NCBI GenBank assembly: GCA_050084515.1
Contig: CM114271.1
Span: forward strand, 55,056,001 to 55,120,000
From: Blasia pusilla
Lineage: Eukaryota; Marchantiophyta; Marchantiopsida; Blasiales
Reading direction: 5' to 3'
DNA length: 64,000 nt
Positions 11,591-25,591 of the stretch are shown here, one piece after another (the stretch's first letter is position 1; each line of letters starts with the position of its first letter). Under the pieces are notes generated by a model that did not search any database, had not been told where the DNA came from, and saw only the letters and a list, made by a program, of their open reading frames with translations. The translations under genes were made by a program, and so were the position numbers.

Positions 11591-13710
11591 CTTCGAAAAA
11601 TCTTCCTTCACTGTGGACTCTCCCAGCTCAACTGCATGGTTTGGTGTCGAAAGTGACATTGGGCTTTACTTAAGTTGGGATTCCTCCCATTTCATCCCTG
11701 AACCTCTTCCTAGACAAGTGCATAACATGCCAAGTGATCTTCTTTGGCATGGAACCCACTTGTATCCACTATCATCATGACTCCAAAAATAGGCTCGATG
11801 TACAGAGTGCATGCACGGGCCTTTGTCTTCGACTTTACGATTCTATTCACTCCCAAACTTGCGATCATTCCTTTGCATAGGTCCGGACTATCAAGAAAAG
11901 TTCACATAATCAGCAGTCAAGTGATCCAAAGTGTGTAGCCGATCAGGGAACGAACCTACTGGATGAACTGTCTGAGTTCCGGTCCCTGGAATGGCTGGAA
12001 ATGAACGCGGCCAAAGTGAACCTGTACTTGATCCTCTCAATCCCCTGTGTGGTGTGTGTGGGTCTCTCTTCTATGAGGCTCTGTTGCTCGGTGTTCCTCT
12101 CCTTGTCCAGATGGCGCTCTTGGATCGGCACTCCCAGTAGCCACAATTTTTGTAAGCTCCATTTTTCTTGCTCTAGCAATTTTCACATAACGAGGGTGGG
12201 AATAATGTAGCGAAATGGTAAAATTTGACGCCCATGCATCGCACAAGCGTTCTCACTAGTTTTCTTTGATGGATAACACAATCCATATGCATTTTACTGT
12301 TGGTAAATGTAACAAAAATCCATATGTAATTTGATTTTCCAACTTAAAATGTCCTAACAATGCCATACATTTCCTAGGCCCAAAACTTTTAGGTGCAAAA
12401 AATTCAACAACACTTGAGTTGTGAGGATGCTACGCCCATGGGATCTTGCTATAACTTCCCTAAGGAGGGGCAAGACTAAAAAGGATAGTAGAGTGTTGGG
12501 GAAAGTTTGTCATGAGACACATGACATCTCTACTACCATAAAGCTTTCTCTTCATGGGAATGGAAGTTTACACTTTCTAAAAGAAGAAAAGGTTCTCAAC
12601 CCAACCCCATACATCTCACAAGGAGGCAATGTAATATCTATACTATTATTGGAGAGTGCCTCTTCATTTTATCCTTTTTAGTCAATAGGATCGCTCGCTG
12701 ATATTATTGTTGCTCGAGGATAGAGCAATAAGAGAGTTTAAAACTCAATTTGGGGCACATAGTAGGAGTGGTAAAGAAAACAATAAGTCTGTGTCCGCGG
12801 ACATATCCACATTTGCAAACTTCCATCTGTCCCTAGGACGGACATTTCTATGCAAGCCCGAGTACTCGCGGCCTGTATCCGAGCCCACCCGGCCCGCAAC
12901 ATAGACCCGGGCTTGGCTAGCCCGCATTGAGTCAAAGAACCTGTTGCCTGTGTCGTAGCCCGCACCGGCCCTCCATAAGCCGACGGCAGGTCGGTGTAGG
13001 GCCTGCAAGACAAGCTTTGGCCCACATCTACCATGTCCAAAAATTGGTGCAATATATTGATGATAATACAATTGTATGCCTCGACCCATAGGAATCTACT
13101 TTGATTTCATCTTATTAGAACTCTACATACTTGTAAGCTAAGGTGACTAGGCTCCCAAGTTGTTTATTTTGGTTTAGCCATATCTTGGGGGCACACTTAG
13201 TTTAGTAGAGCATATGTATTGTTGGTTACGTAGCCCTCCTAAGGGTCATTTAAATGTTTATTGATACATATGACTAGATGGAATGTGTTGAACTTTTTAA
13301 TGTTTGCTCGCATATAGCACACATACATACATTATAAATATCTCTAGAGGTCCAATGTTCGTTGGTAAATAAAAAATAAATTCTTTACATACTATTGAAT
13401 TTTCAAATCTTCATGGCATCCTCAAAGTTTTATTTTATTCATTCATACTTGATCTCTTGTATAATCCTTCTTAAATATTTTATAATGAAAAAAAGGGTGA
13501 CTTGACGCACAAATATATTTTAATATTTTTTCTTGAGAAAAGAGTACTTTGAATTATATGGTAATTTATTTCATGATATTTGAAACAAAAAATCTTCTTT
13601 AAAAGTTGAAGTGATACTACTACATTAACCATTAGACTTACAATTTCTTTATGAGGTTTTATTTCCATGAAACGTCTATGTCATGGTAGATGAGAAGTAG
13701 GATGAACTAG
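11591..13710. other. Repeat-derived intergenic DNA
   Basis: No gene is supported. It contains a second copy of the Helitron-like start A|TCTATACTATTATTGG at 12637. A GC-rich stretch at 12780-13030 (GTGTCCGCGGACAT, CCGGCCCGC, GCCCGCATTGAG) resembles the MITE interior at 4822-5102, but has no identifiable ends. Confidence 0.4.
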
Positions 13711-14292
13711 TGTTGAGGCCTTAGAGGGATCTTCTCCATCCCTATTTTGGGGCTGAAAGGTCACATGTGAGCTGCTCTCAAGAGATGAGCTAGGAGCATA
13801 GGTCATCCTTCCTTTTAGGAGGAGTGGCAACCTTGGAGGAGTTTACCCTCTCATGATCATCATTTGTGTGGAGTCACTTGGGCCTATAAGATCGAGGGTT
13901 AGTTGGTAGTTGAGTAGTAGTTGGTCTTATTGTTACATGTCAACACGTAAATGATCACCAACAATCTTCCTCTATAGACACCAGACAACCCACCACCGTA
14001 GATATAATACGACAAACACGTCATTCTAGTGACTCACATCTATGTGTCGATGAACAGGTGTCACTTGTCAATGACTCAACATCCCTGCACGTGAATTGCA
14101 TTTGTTTTAGGTAGGACACATTTTCTATTGTAGGAGGGGTACAATATAGGGGCTTTTGTATTTAAAGAGACACCATTGAACCACTCTTTGCTGCATATCA
14201 CATTCTCTACACATGCATGCATGTTGTTCTCTTGCCTTCCTTACTATTACTTTGCAATTGAAGGCCAATCTAGAGTCCCTCGATGGTTAACA
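13711..14292 (+). repeat. Putative Copia-type LTR
   Basis: Starts TGTTGAGGCC and ends GGTTAACA directly before a primer-binding site, giving TG...CA ends over 582 bp. A TATTTAAAG TATA-like string occurs at about 14159. The start was chosen as the best TG in range, and no matching 3' LTR is in view, so the left boundary is tentative. Confidence 0.5.
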
Positions 14293-14305
14293 TGGTATTA
14301 GAGCG
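14293..14305 (+). other. Primer-binding site (initiator tRNA-Met type)
   Basis: TGGTATTAGAGCG immediately follows the LTR-like ACA end. The canonical plant LTR-retrotransposon primer site for initiator tRNA-Met is TGGTATCAGAGC, so this is one mismatch away. Confidence 0.7.
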
Positions 14306-14800
14306 ATTTAGCAAAATAGTAGGGATCCTTCTTGCATATGAGATGCTACGTGGTAGAACTTAGGAGTAAGGACTAAGAATACATGTGGTAACGAGTCCAT
14401 AGGGGACCCGTGACTAGTCGTGAGAAGTTCTATCAGTTCTATCTCAAAAGAGTGTCCAAGAAGCATTTTGTTTCTATAGGAGGACATCTGTGTGATAGGC
14501 AAAAGGAAGCAAGAAGGCACCCAAAATGGGTGTGCTTTTATGTGCTTGAAATCTTACTCCAATTGAGGGCATAGGAATTGAGAAGAAGATGAGGAGAAAC
14601 TTGTCAACTAGAAATAGTCTATGTTAAAGCTCATCATATTGATTGATGGAGCTTATTTTCAAGTCTGGAAATAGAGAATGATATTGGTTCTCAGATCTGA
14701 AGCACTTATGGAGATAGCATAGGGAGTAGAACCAAAACCCCTAGAACATGTTGTAACAACTCTATGGATCAAGAAAGATAGGGGCAGGTCTTTAAAATTC
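14306..14800 (+). pseudogene. Copia gag remnant
   Basis: About 14639-14760 translates to fragments such as LIDGAYFQVWK, followed by a stop, then RMILVLRSEALMEIA. This is the pattern of Copia/UBN2-type gag N-termini (a G-x-x-F/Y-x-x-W core, then a Met/Leu-rich helix). In-frame stops show it is dead. Its position just after the primer site supports the call. Confidence 0.55.
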
Positions 14801-15944
14801 TCTTTATACGCTTTATATAAAAAGTCGAAATTTGCATGATGTCGACCTGTTTCATACTTTCATATTCAATCTTCTTACCCACTAAAATAAAGCGCCCATT
14901 TCTACTTCAATCGCTTGTCTAATCATCAATCAAGTTTTCAAGCAAGTATGTTCGGGAAGGGCGTATTTGAGAGGGGTAAGCTTGTCAAAGTCCAGATGAT
15001 CCATCTACTTCTACGATTTTGAGATGGATTTGATGTATCAGCGACAGCAGCAATGGCAATATTCAAAACGAGAAAAACTCTGCAACCAATGAGCCGTATG
15101 ATATGATCGTATGCTACTGTCACAAGCATTCCACACAACTTCAGGTTTTGAGAGTTCCCCTGTGGCTTTGCTATCGCATGAAGACCAGGGTATGTATCAC
15201 AAAACTACATACCGTGGCTGCAATGAGTATTTATGATTGGAGAGGTCTGCTTCAATCGGGTCATTTTTGCTATGCTCAACGGGGTAACCAAACAAAGAAA
15301 GGCCCGGGGCAACGAAGCATAAGACGATGTGAATCTTTCCCCATAAGGAGACGGCTTTCTCTTGATCACCCCGCCAAACTGACACAAATCTCCATGCTGA
15401 AAGAGCCAAGGAAACGACTGACCACCAGGTGCCAGATTCACTACCGCACGAGGATCACTCTCTGGGGCAGAAGCATGTTCTTCACATGCACCTCATCGAA
15501 GTAAATTGGAGCTTCAGTTGAATGGATTTAATATGAAGGTACAAAAACATCATCCTTCGATTGGAAGCTCAAAAATAGACCTGTACCCTATGTATGTGCC
15601 TGGTTTTTCCTGACACTCAGATACCCATTGAAAGAAGAGGGCCCAAACTCGATCTCTGCATTACATGTCAAAAGCACATGAGAAATGCTCGTCAGAATCA
15701 AGACAAAACACAGATGACCCAAGACACAATTTTCAACGAGGGAAAAACTGGAGGAGAATGGAACAGGCAAGCAAAAGTTGAAACCAAATGACTCGTTCCT
15801 TTATTTGAATAGTTCTGTTCAAATTACTTCAACACCAGACGACCTAACCAACCATAAGCTTCCCTGCAAATCAGCTGTTAAATGGGGGCCAGCCTGTGCT
15901 CATTAAGAAAGATAAAACTTCGCACTAATTTTCATTGTAGACAC
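14801..15944. other. 3' flank of the helicase gene
   Basis: No independent gene is supported. Short open stretches on both strands match nothing I know. The minus strand here may carry a last exon and the 3' untranslated region of the helicase gene, which I could not delimit. Confidence 0.4.
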
Positions 15945-18900
15945 TCACGTTGAAAGTGTAGCGGAGTCTCCAACCACGATGAGCTTGTGACTTGCTCGGG
16001 TGATGGCCACATTCAATCGCTGAAAATCACCGAGGAACCCAACAGTTCCATCCGTGTTGCTCCGAACTGTGTCCAAGATAACTACGTCCTTTTCACGTCC
16101 CTATCCTCTCCAAAAGAGCACTTGTCAGAACCAGCTGAAAACTCAACGGACACGATTATTTGCTACCTATGCAGTGAAATTGGAAATTCTTCTTCCAATG
16201 ATTGCTCCAATGATTAAGCCGAGAGTTGGATTATAGACTATCAACCTTGTTTACCAACACGTAACAATCCTATCGATGATCTGGACAGCTCTCCTTGCAT
16301 CTACAATCAATTTGTGCATAGTCTTAAGTATAATTTGAAAGAGCAGTAGGCCAAAACAGAAGCAGCAATCTTCCTCCAAGAAGGGCGATATAATGATTCC
16401 CGATGCTGCGATCGTTTAGAACCAGTGTGCATAAGGACGGGGAATGGTTGGTCCTTTCTTTCGTACCTGAAATGCATCAACTGAGTCGATTTCAAGCCCT
16501 GCCTTGACTTCGTCAACCATTATCTGTCTCAGCAACATAACCTGCCATACCATACCCAAAGGTTGTAAGTCCATTTAAGCAGATTAATTTGCTACAAAGA
16601 TTACCTTGCATCCTGGAAGCATCTGTAAAAACTTCGCTGAATTGAAAGACATCCGCAGCTATTTGGCTAGCATTTGGTAAAACTGGATGGCTAGCCACCT
16701 GAGCTGAATAAGGAGTCACCACTCCCACGTCCATTGCGGAGCAAGTGCCTGAAAGCAAGAGTTCTTGCACTATACGTGCTGTCAGGTTTGCCTGCAAGCA
16801 CAGTTCATGTGCCAAAGGCTTATCAATGCACTCTACAAAGTTCAGTACGTCGAAACGTTAAAGAATCACAACCTCTACCAAACTCGTGTACGAATGCCTC
16901 CGTGTTTCGCATCTTACATCGTCGATGTTCCTCCCTTGAACGACTAGAACTCATTCCAAAAACAGAACGTCCAGGGAAGAGTTTTGCCCACTCTGATTGA
17001 GTATTTGTAGCTCAAAACCTCAACATGAAACTTAGAACTTTCAAGGCACTGCTTCAAGACAGAATTTTATTTCCAGCATGCTGAACAGATTAAAACTCTC
17101 CTCACTTGCGATTGCCTCGCCAAAGAATAGAACAAGTAACAATGCGAAATCCAAGTTATCTGCTGACAAATACCGTTCCTACTTCAACTAAACACAGACA
17201 CGGTTGAGTACAGAAGCTAAATCTACCTGGCCAGAGTTGCTGATAGAAAACACTTCAACTGCCACGCTTGACCGTGATGGTGTTGAAAGGGATTCTCCAC
17301 TCTTTTCCTCTTCAAATCCTGACCCAGCAGTGTCTATTACTTCTAAAACAAGTCCTGGATGAAGTATCGTGATCTACATGCAAACAAAACACAAGGTTCA
17401 GTACTGGGGCTCTCTAAATCATCGTGCACTATTGGGGACAGACAGTGATGTATATGGGTAAAAACCGGGAAGTTTACAGAAGTGGTTATTTTCCTGCTCA
17501 GCACGACGGGTTCTCTTTTTTTGCAACCTACAGACGTCTATCACACACTGTGCTGAATCAGTCATAAAATCTCCCCCACATGATGGGAGGAAATCATAGA
17601 CGCCGCTCAAGAACTCAAGTGGAAGGGCAGCAAAGATCAAGTAAAATTACCGCATTCCTTTGCGTCTCCAACATAGAAATATCTTCCTCTGAGACACGGT
17701 GTTTGGCCACCAGTTCAGCACCATAGAAAGTCGCAGATGGGAATGCCATCAATTGTGCAGGCATACGATATTGTTGCCGTAAGGCTGCCAAAATATGACC
17801 CACTTGAAACCTGTGTAGGACATGTATAACAGCTTCTTACTTAGATCTCAAATGCTCCCGTGTCATTGGTGGATCTCACATCGTATCTTTGGCAAGAGCC
17901 TATCTGCTATCCACAAGTGATGCAATGTGCATTCTTCCCAAGAGGTTTTTTAGATCATTCTAAAATATAGAGTCTGTGGTCAGACCTATTGTGGTCAGTA
18001 AACAAGGTACTGCTTCAATTACATCATGTCATCTCACCTTTTGACTGACTCTTGCACATTTTCCTCCGTGCCAGCAGCTATAGCGTGAGCTCTTCCAAGT
18101 ATTGAAAGTTTGGCAGGTTCCCAAATCTCCACCAATTCCTCAAGCCTTGTCCCCAGTCCTGTCAGTATTGAGCCGCACCATCTTTTATTACTACAATTAA
18201 CAAATACACTATGGCAACTTTCTTGGTCTTCTTTTATATGAATCCTTGTAACTTACAAGGTATTTCTTAAAGATGTTACACAACCAATGCCCATGAATCA
18301 ACAAGATCTGAGTACGAGATAGACAACAAACCTCCTCCATCACGCTCTGTCAATTCTTCAAATATGGTTGTCTTCAAACCTCCACCCTTGTTGTCAACAT
18401 CATCTGCACTGGGTGAAGTCAGCACATGCACAAATAACAACCTCGACATTTTCTGGATTCTCTTACACGTTCTCACTTCAGGCAGACGCAGAGATCTTTC
18501 CAGACAGCAGGCTGTAAAATTTCCCATACATATCTCATGTAGAACGTGAATATTCTTGCATAAATATCATGATCTATGTTAATCCATTGGACAACTATGG
18601 GAAATTTGTCAAAAGCCAATCTTAACTTCACGTAGAATGAATTGACGACTGAATTGTCAACCGATGAGATTAGATTAGAATGCAGGATGTGCTAATGCCT
18701 CGTTCTTCTGGAGAATGAGACTCACCCGAGAGGACAGTAGGTGGTAGTTGTTGGTGATCACCGGCCATCACAATTAAGGGTAAACAGTCCTCCTTTGCAG
18801 AATTCATTGAGTAGTTGAAATAAGGAAGCGCCAGCAATAGTGCAGGGGTGATAATTTGGCTTGCTTCATCAATGACAACACAATCAAAGTGGGTCTCTTC

Positions 18901-21900
18901 TGTATTGCCTGCATGAAAAATGTTTCGCTCTCAGGTTGAAGTAACTTGAAAACCAAGTGGTTCTATAACAATGAGCATCACCTCCTTCCTGTTTTCAGAA
19001 GACCCAGGCAGGAGTTATCTATAAATAGGTGCACAGAGAAGGGTAAAACCCAAAGTTATACCCAATTCCTGGAGAGGTGTTGCGAAACCAGTCAACGTCC
19101 CACAAAGGATCTTTGTTCTTCGTAAAACAGAAGCGGCAGTTACTTGATCCAGCCTGTTTTATCAAAGTTACCAGTCGAGCACTCTATCCATATTAAATCA
19201 AAGGAATGCATACACCAGAAAACTTCAACATTCACTCTATCACGCACTGCCTTAAGAAAAGGAAAGCAAAAGAATCTGATCAATGCTATAGGATCAAGAA
19301 GCTACGATTCTATCCACTAATGTCAAGCAGGTACAATGCAACAAGGATAACCTTCGTGCATCCTTGAACAGTGCATTCACTTCTTTACGAGCATTTCGTC
19401 GTCTTTCTCCTCCATTTGCAGCCCTGGTCCACCTACAACAAAAATCCAAACGTGGCTTGTTCAACTACCCTTCTCTTCAGCATTGCTAGATGATGTATGT
19501 AGGTTGCTGCAGGCTAGTTGATTTTCAATGCATTAGAGTGTATTCTATGGTGAAGATGACAGCAGATTGAAACACAGAAGGCAAAGATTTACTTCTCTGC
19601 CGTTGACTGCATGGCATAAGCCTCCCTCCTCAATTTTCTTGCAATAGCAGCTTCAGGCTGCGAGTCCTGCAGGGCTTCCATTGTGTAGGCAGCAACCGAT
19701 GATGCAACTCTCTCTGTAAAGCACAGCTTCAGAAAGATTATGATCTTATCTTTAAGACCTAAACCTTATGTTAACAGTGGAATCTTTTGTGATGCCATCT
19801 TTCTATACCAAATACGACATCCTTTCTAGACCTACTCCTCTCCAAACAACTCGTTATCTATTTATGCTACATGTTGAGATACAAATCCAAACATGGTATG
19901 AGATAGACCAATCAACTAAAGTGTGGTGAGCTTGAACCTCAAATTAGTTCCAACCTGTAACTCCTGCCCGAGCAAGAGGTAATGTTGGGTCAGCAGTCAG
20001 TAACGCAAGTGCCATATTATCAACAGCTGCATTTGATGCAGCACAAACGAGTACTCTTTTTCCAGATTTGACTTGTTGCCGAACAACCTCCACCTGGAAT
20101 ATTCCTCCATAGAAGTAAGGTCCACCAATTCTCAAGTACAGGAGATTGGAAAATAAGAATTGTACACTCAGAGCGACAATAGTTATACAATGATTTTTTA
20201 AATGTATTGTGTTCCCAGAAATTTCCCTGAAATGTAATCCCACTTTCTTAGTCTAACACATTTCACTAAGGAATTATGTTGATATTGCAAATGTGAGATC
20301 AGGAACAGAACTTGCATTTTACTATTTACTATTACTTTGAACAGTTAAGTTCTATCCATAGTGAGAATTTATTTTTAGGATTGTAGTCTAATCCTTTAGG
20401 GTTTGTCAGTAGCCTCCTTCAGTCTTGATTGAGACCTTTAGGATTAACCAAGCCAGGAACTGTCCTATAAAAGCAAAAAGTTCACCAGAGCACTCTTATC
20501 CTCTTCCCTAATTTCCCCAGCTTCTGGACTTCAGCACTTCTTGAGAGCAGCCTCTCAACCTGGGTGGCTGACTCAAAGTGGAGGGAGTTGATGTTTTGGA
20601 CAATCTACTGCTGGTGAAGATAGTGTGCTGTTTGAAGTGGCATCAACAGTGCAGAGAATTTACCAGGGTTCGGGTCTTTCCTGTGCCGAAAGGCCCATGG
20701 ATGAGAATAATAGGTGACTTGCCAACTTCTGTGCATAATTTCACTGCCACACGCTGTTCTATGTTAAGCCCCTTGTCAAGAAGCTCTTCACTCTGCCCAA
20801 CTTTCAGTCCCTGCTCTGTCCCTGCAGACGTGGATTCATGGTCTAAATGGATGTCACTTCTATCCCTGTTTGTCAAAGAATTTGATTCAGATATAGAACA
20901 TATCCCAGATCCCAGGAGGGCCTCCAAGAGTATCTTCATACCCTTCTCAGCACGTTCGCAATCTGCAGATAGAAATAGCACATATCTCTGTCAACAAAAC
21001 TCTCCTAACCAACCTCCTTTGCACCATTATTTGTCATCCATAGAGCTGAATGAAAAGAGAAGTTACATGGAAACAGGGTATATTCCACATATGACCTGGC
21101 CTGATGCTCCGAAAAGTACTTTGCAAGGACACTATCGACCGAGTCTCATTTTGCCATCTTGAACAAACAAGTGACTTCTCCGTAAATTCACAAACGAATT
21201 CAATTTCTGGATGTGAACTTGTGAATTAGACGAAAAAAAAAAATGAAGCAAAACACATTGAGCGAAATAAAGTAACAGCTTGAAGACATGGTATTTATGG
21301 CAACATGAGTAGATAAGCTAAACCATTCGATTAAGAACATCTTTTTGTACGTAATCTGGTTAACACTCACAGAAACCAAGTCCAGCCTCTGTATAGGTCC
21401 CATCACCCGCTCCTATGCTTGGTCACGGTCTCGCTTAGAATTGGAGACGTAGTCAGCCAAAGAATAAGAAGGATAAGCAGTCCAGAAACCATTCAATAAT
21501 GAATGATATTTTCCTTAAAGCAGGACTTCAGCACAAGTGGGCATACCTGTAATGACAGACCGCATCCTATCAAATGAGGTACTGTCAGGAACACGAAGCA
21601 CACTGGCTTCTTTCACTTGATCACTTGAAGTTGGCGGATAGTCGAAAACCAAACAAATAGTCGGCCCTTTGATCCACGCCACTCGACCAGGAGGTTGTCC
21701 CTCTGCAACGACCCACCTCCCAACAGTATCTTTCTCAGCTATACGAATGGCTGCTCCAGGTCGGGCATGCTGTACAAAGCGAGATACGTGACCTACTCTT
21801 TCTACACCTATTCCGTCCTCAAGAACCCACCTGTCAGCATTAAGGACAAACTGCATCAGGGAAGTAATGTCTCAGGGTATGGAGCGACAGGAAATGACCC

Positions 21901-23432
21901 AAAGAAAACAAAATAAACAGAAATCTCCAAGCTGTACGGAATGGAACAAGGAATCCAAAAGAAAGTGAGGTGAACAAGATTCAAAGTGGATGAAATAGTT
22001 GACATCAGAATGTTAAGGCAGACAATTTCTTAAAGTAAAGGAAGGCACGCAATTATCGGAATCCAATTACACATATGTTGGAGAGGGATTACTCAATTTA
22101 CCTCTCTCGCCCAAAAGAGGTTGCGTCCCTTTCAATTACTGATGCCTTGTGAAGAAGAATCCCTTTGGCTTCCAAGATCTTCCACGACTGTAATGGTTGG
22201 TCCATGGAAAAGCTGGCCCTAGATGCTACCTCCTCCACATCAAGAAGCTGCACGGATGTCCCTAAGTTCACGTTTCCTTCAGTATCTGAAGGAAAAAAAT
22301 ACAAGGCTTGTTCTACCAACAATTTCAGACCCATGCAACTATAACCTACTTACAACACTTTAGCATCCAGAAAAGGAAAGGTCATAGAAACAAACAAGGA
22401 AGCAAGAGGATACACACAAAAAATTCAAAAGATTTACAGAAGCAACAAGTGCTGTGAAATCTCAAGATCATGTTGTAGGGTAATACAACAGAGCTTGCAA
22501 TGACTAACATTGCTGCCATTGATATCAATAGCAGATTTCGTCTAAAATATCATCGCTTGTTCAGAGAGTACCTTTCGAAACTTTGAAAGCCTCTCAGCAA
22601 CACTCATTCGCCAGGCTGTGAAATGTCTTTGTGTGCCCTGACCCACGCTGTCCTACGGAGTGTTAGTTAAACCATGCAAGCAATGATCAAAACGCGATTG
22701 TATAAACATCACGTCAACTACCACCATGCATTGGTAGGTCCGGGAAAGTTTGCTCAATTCTAATTCTGGATCCTAAACTGAAGTAAATCTCAGTTACACT
22801 TCTCTATCTAGACACTTACAAGACGTTAAGTTGCAAACGTACAGATAGGACCAGTGAAGCAGACTTTCTCAGAAGTACATCTAGCAGGAGCAGATTCGCA
22901 CCTCTTCAATCCAGTCGCATCACAAAAGATGAAGGAACCAAATACGCACTTAAGCGAAGTATGAGTTCGAGATTATCAAGATTAGGAGTGAGAAATTTCT
23001 TGCATTAGCTTACGGAGAGAGTAAGTTTGTATAAAAAATTGTGAAAATCTAATTTATGTATGTGGGAGCTCATAGCATGTCCCCATGGAATTTTTTAAGA
23101 TAGGACAGAATGCTGACACACCTGACATGCCCCAACCCCAAACGCTCTGCTGTTTCATGAGCTCTACGCCGTTGCTTTGAAGATAAACTAGACGGAAAGA
23201 CGGTTCTCCCATCGCCTGGTCCTCTTCCATTTCGTAACGTCACCAAAACTTTCCTTACGGAGTACTCGTTCTCCGTAACCTCATCTGAAATTCTGTTTGT
23301 GGTGGCAGAAAGTTCACCAAGGCCTCCAGACGTCTGCATTTCGGTCACTGAAGGATTTGCACACATCATACCAACATTTTTCCTGAAAATATTGGAATCA
23401 GTCGCATATTTTAAGTAGCCAGCCGACGCCAT
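15945..23432 (-). CDS. R3H-domain SF1 helicase (UPF1/IGHMBP2-like), multi-exon
   Basis: An ATP-dependent nucleic-acid helicase of superfamily 1B. The first exon (23432-23122, start MASAGYLK) and the next (22647-22572) encode an R3H nucleic-acid-binding motif: [16 protein letters not shown], then [10 protein letters not shown]. Downstream on the minus strand are motif I GPFGTGKT (20673-20696), motif Ia [13 protein letters not shown] (about 20030-20065), motif II DEAS (18859-18870), motif [12 protein letters not shown] (about 18735-18765), QYRM (about 17762-17776), [12 protein letters not shown] (about 16700-16740), motif V DSVDAFQ before a GT donor at 16466, and motif [12 protein letters not shown] (about 15988-16020). 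All SF1 motifs look intact. I did not resolve every exon. The 3' end is uncertain: after GDSATLST there is either a stop at 15945 or a GTGAGT donor. IGHMBP2 proteins carry R3H after the helicase core, so the N-terminal placement argues against a plain orthologue. Confidence 0.8.
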
Positions 23433-25591
23433 TTCACAACGATGAACACTGATGTTCGGGAAAATCCATACAAATGTGAAGCCATGCATAAATTTGAGCT
23501 CTGCATCACGCAAGACGAACAACCAGGAGAAAGATGATTGCTGGCAGTTAGGACGCTTAAATGCGGAAAAAAATTAGAGGCGTTGTCTACCTCAAGAAAA
23601 GGTCGGTAGAAGCCGCTAGCCGACATCGTCGCGAAGTGATTGTTTTCTGAAGTCTTGTTAAACAGACAACCTTTTCTGTTGTGCTTGCACATAGACTCTT
23701 CCATGAAGACGTCCAGACTGTTCCTTCCTCCTCCTCGACAGCAGTTTTGGCAAGCCAGCAGGAAACAAGCTTCCACCACCAACCACATCCACAAAGCGCG
23801 ACCCCGCGAAACACTTCTCCATTATTGAATTCACCCGGTGATAGAAATCATACGCCACTGCAATGGATGAAAGCTTTAAACGCAAGAAGGTTTTCTTGGG
23901 TGATCAAGTCAAGCTCCATTCCTCTGAAATTGCAAATTGATCACGCCTGGCAATTGTCCACAGAAAATTACCACAAGTACCATTGCAGAGAACGAATACA
24001 ATGGATCATCCGACAGACAGAGAAGCCAACATAATCTTTTGCGCACAAACAAGGAAGAGATTAAAAGATCGCAACAAGCTTTTAAGAGTGTGCGGTTTAA
24101 CTGGTTCATTCAGTCAAGGTTTAAGAGTGAATTTTTTGCATAGTTCATTCATCGCTTTAAGGACCGTATGTATGCTGTCACCTCGCAATTATCCAAAGAA
24201 GACCACACCGCGAGTCATGAAATCTCACCAATCACGCAAGTGCACAGGAACGAAGGAATGATGAACCAGTGCGTTGATGAGTTAAGCATTTCCATTACAG
24301 GAACAGTCTAACAGTACAGGTGAGTCAACTTATGCGCATTACCACTACATGCAAAACGCGACCACCGAAAAGGCGCTGGTGCTCTGCGAAGTTCAAGTGA
24401 AGGAACGAGTTGCACCGTAAAGGCCTTGGAGATATGAATTGTGCAAGCAATGTACTGCAGCAACGAAGACCCCAGGGAACTAGACAAGAATGCCAACGCC
24501 CCGAGCCCGTGCTCTTCTAGCGAGATGTTGGGAACCGATAGGGACTTCCAATGAATGTTCTTGTAACAAAATACTCGCAGGGCCTGTTCTGTATTATGTA
24601 AGATCAGTTGTGGACATACTGACATAGGGTCTTGTTCGCAAGGAAGATTTGCGGATCGATGGGTGTTATGGCACATAACAGTGTTACAAGTGTTATCTAG
24701 CCTGGACCACTTTTATATTAAGTCCGGTGCTCTTGACCACATTCCAAACGGGTGCACAATGACATACTGCTATCTCGGTTGAACGTGCGGCCAAGATAGA
24801 TTTTCGATGTGTGGGAGTGACATATCTGCGGAAGAGACTACATTAGAAAACCTGCGCTTCGCTCGACACTAGACGCCATTAGATGTAGGTGAGAACTCCC
24901 ATGCACTTCTATTCAGAGGTATATGAATAGGCACGCCACTATGAGAACTGCTCCACAAGTGAGCGGCTTCAACGTTGTTCGACAAAAGGGAAATCATTAT
25001 TTTAGGAGGTTTTAGAGGTTCATACGAAGAATCCCTCACCAGAGACATGATCTTCAGTTTTACTATGTAGTCAGATGTTTTTCGGCCAAATGAGGGTACT
25101 TCCCATGGATTTGTGTCCACCAAAGTAGATTGAATTCCTCAACTAAGATCCGCGTGCAGAAGGGGCATTATGGGCGTTATGGGCTTGCATCTCCGTTCGC
25201 ATTGTAACGAGATAAATAAAGGGTCATTGATTCATTTCCACGCATTTTACAGATTTATTTGAATGATAAAATGTTTTACTGATCATGATTCGAGTCAAAG
25301 TACAATCGCACCTCAACCCAGTCAACGACTGAGATCACTGGCGCACGAAGCGGAAGCCCATCACTCCAGAAGGTAGCAGCGGTGCCCTCAAACAAACTAG
25401 ACGAAATGCTGTTTAGGGCTTGAGGTACAGAGATATACTCAAGCTCTGAAATGTGATCTGCATCTGGCAAATAGTCGTGAAATGAAACAAGACACCTCTA
25501 ATAAGATTGCTCGGTGCATTTCTGAAACAGAAAGCCTCTGAGAATTACAAAATTTGTGGATGCGGCTATATAAACTCACCTCCGAGCTACT
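23433..25591. other. Intergenic DNA between helicase and CCT3
   Basis: Nothing coding is supported. The right part should hold the CCT3 3' untranslated region. A GTGAGT donor-like site follows the CCT3 stop (minus strand, about 25573-25578), and an AATAAA-type signal (TTTATT on the plus strand, about 25254) lies further on. An intron in the 3' untranslated region is therefore possible. The open stretch 25276-25470 (minus) is unrecognised. Confidence 0.4.

Noticed and set aside
20578-21162. Plus-strand open stretch of 194 codons
   Set aside because: It is the antisense of the helicase exons carrying Walker A, so it is a shadow frame.
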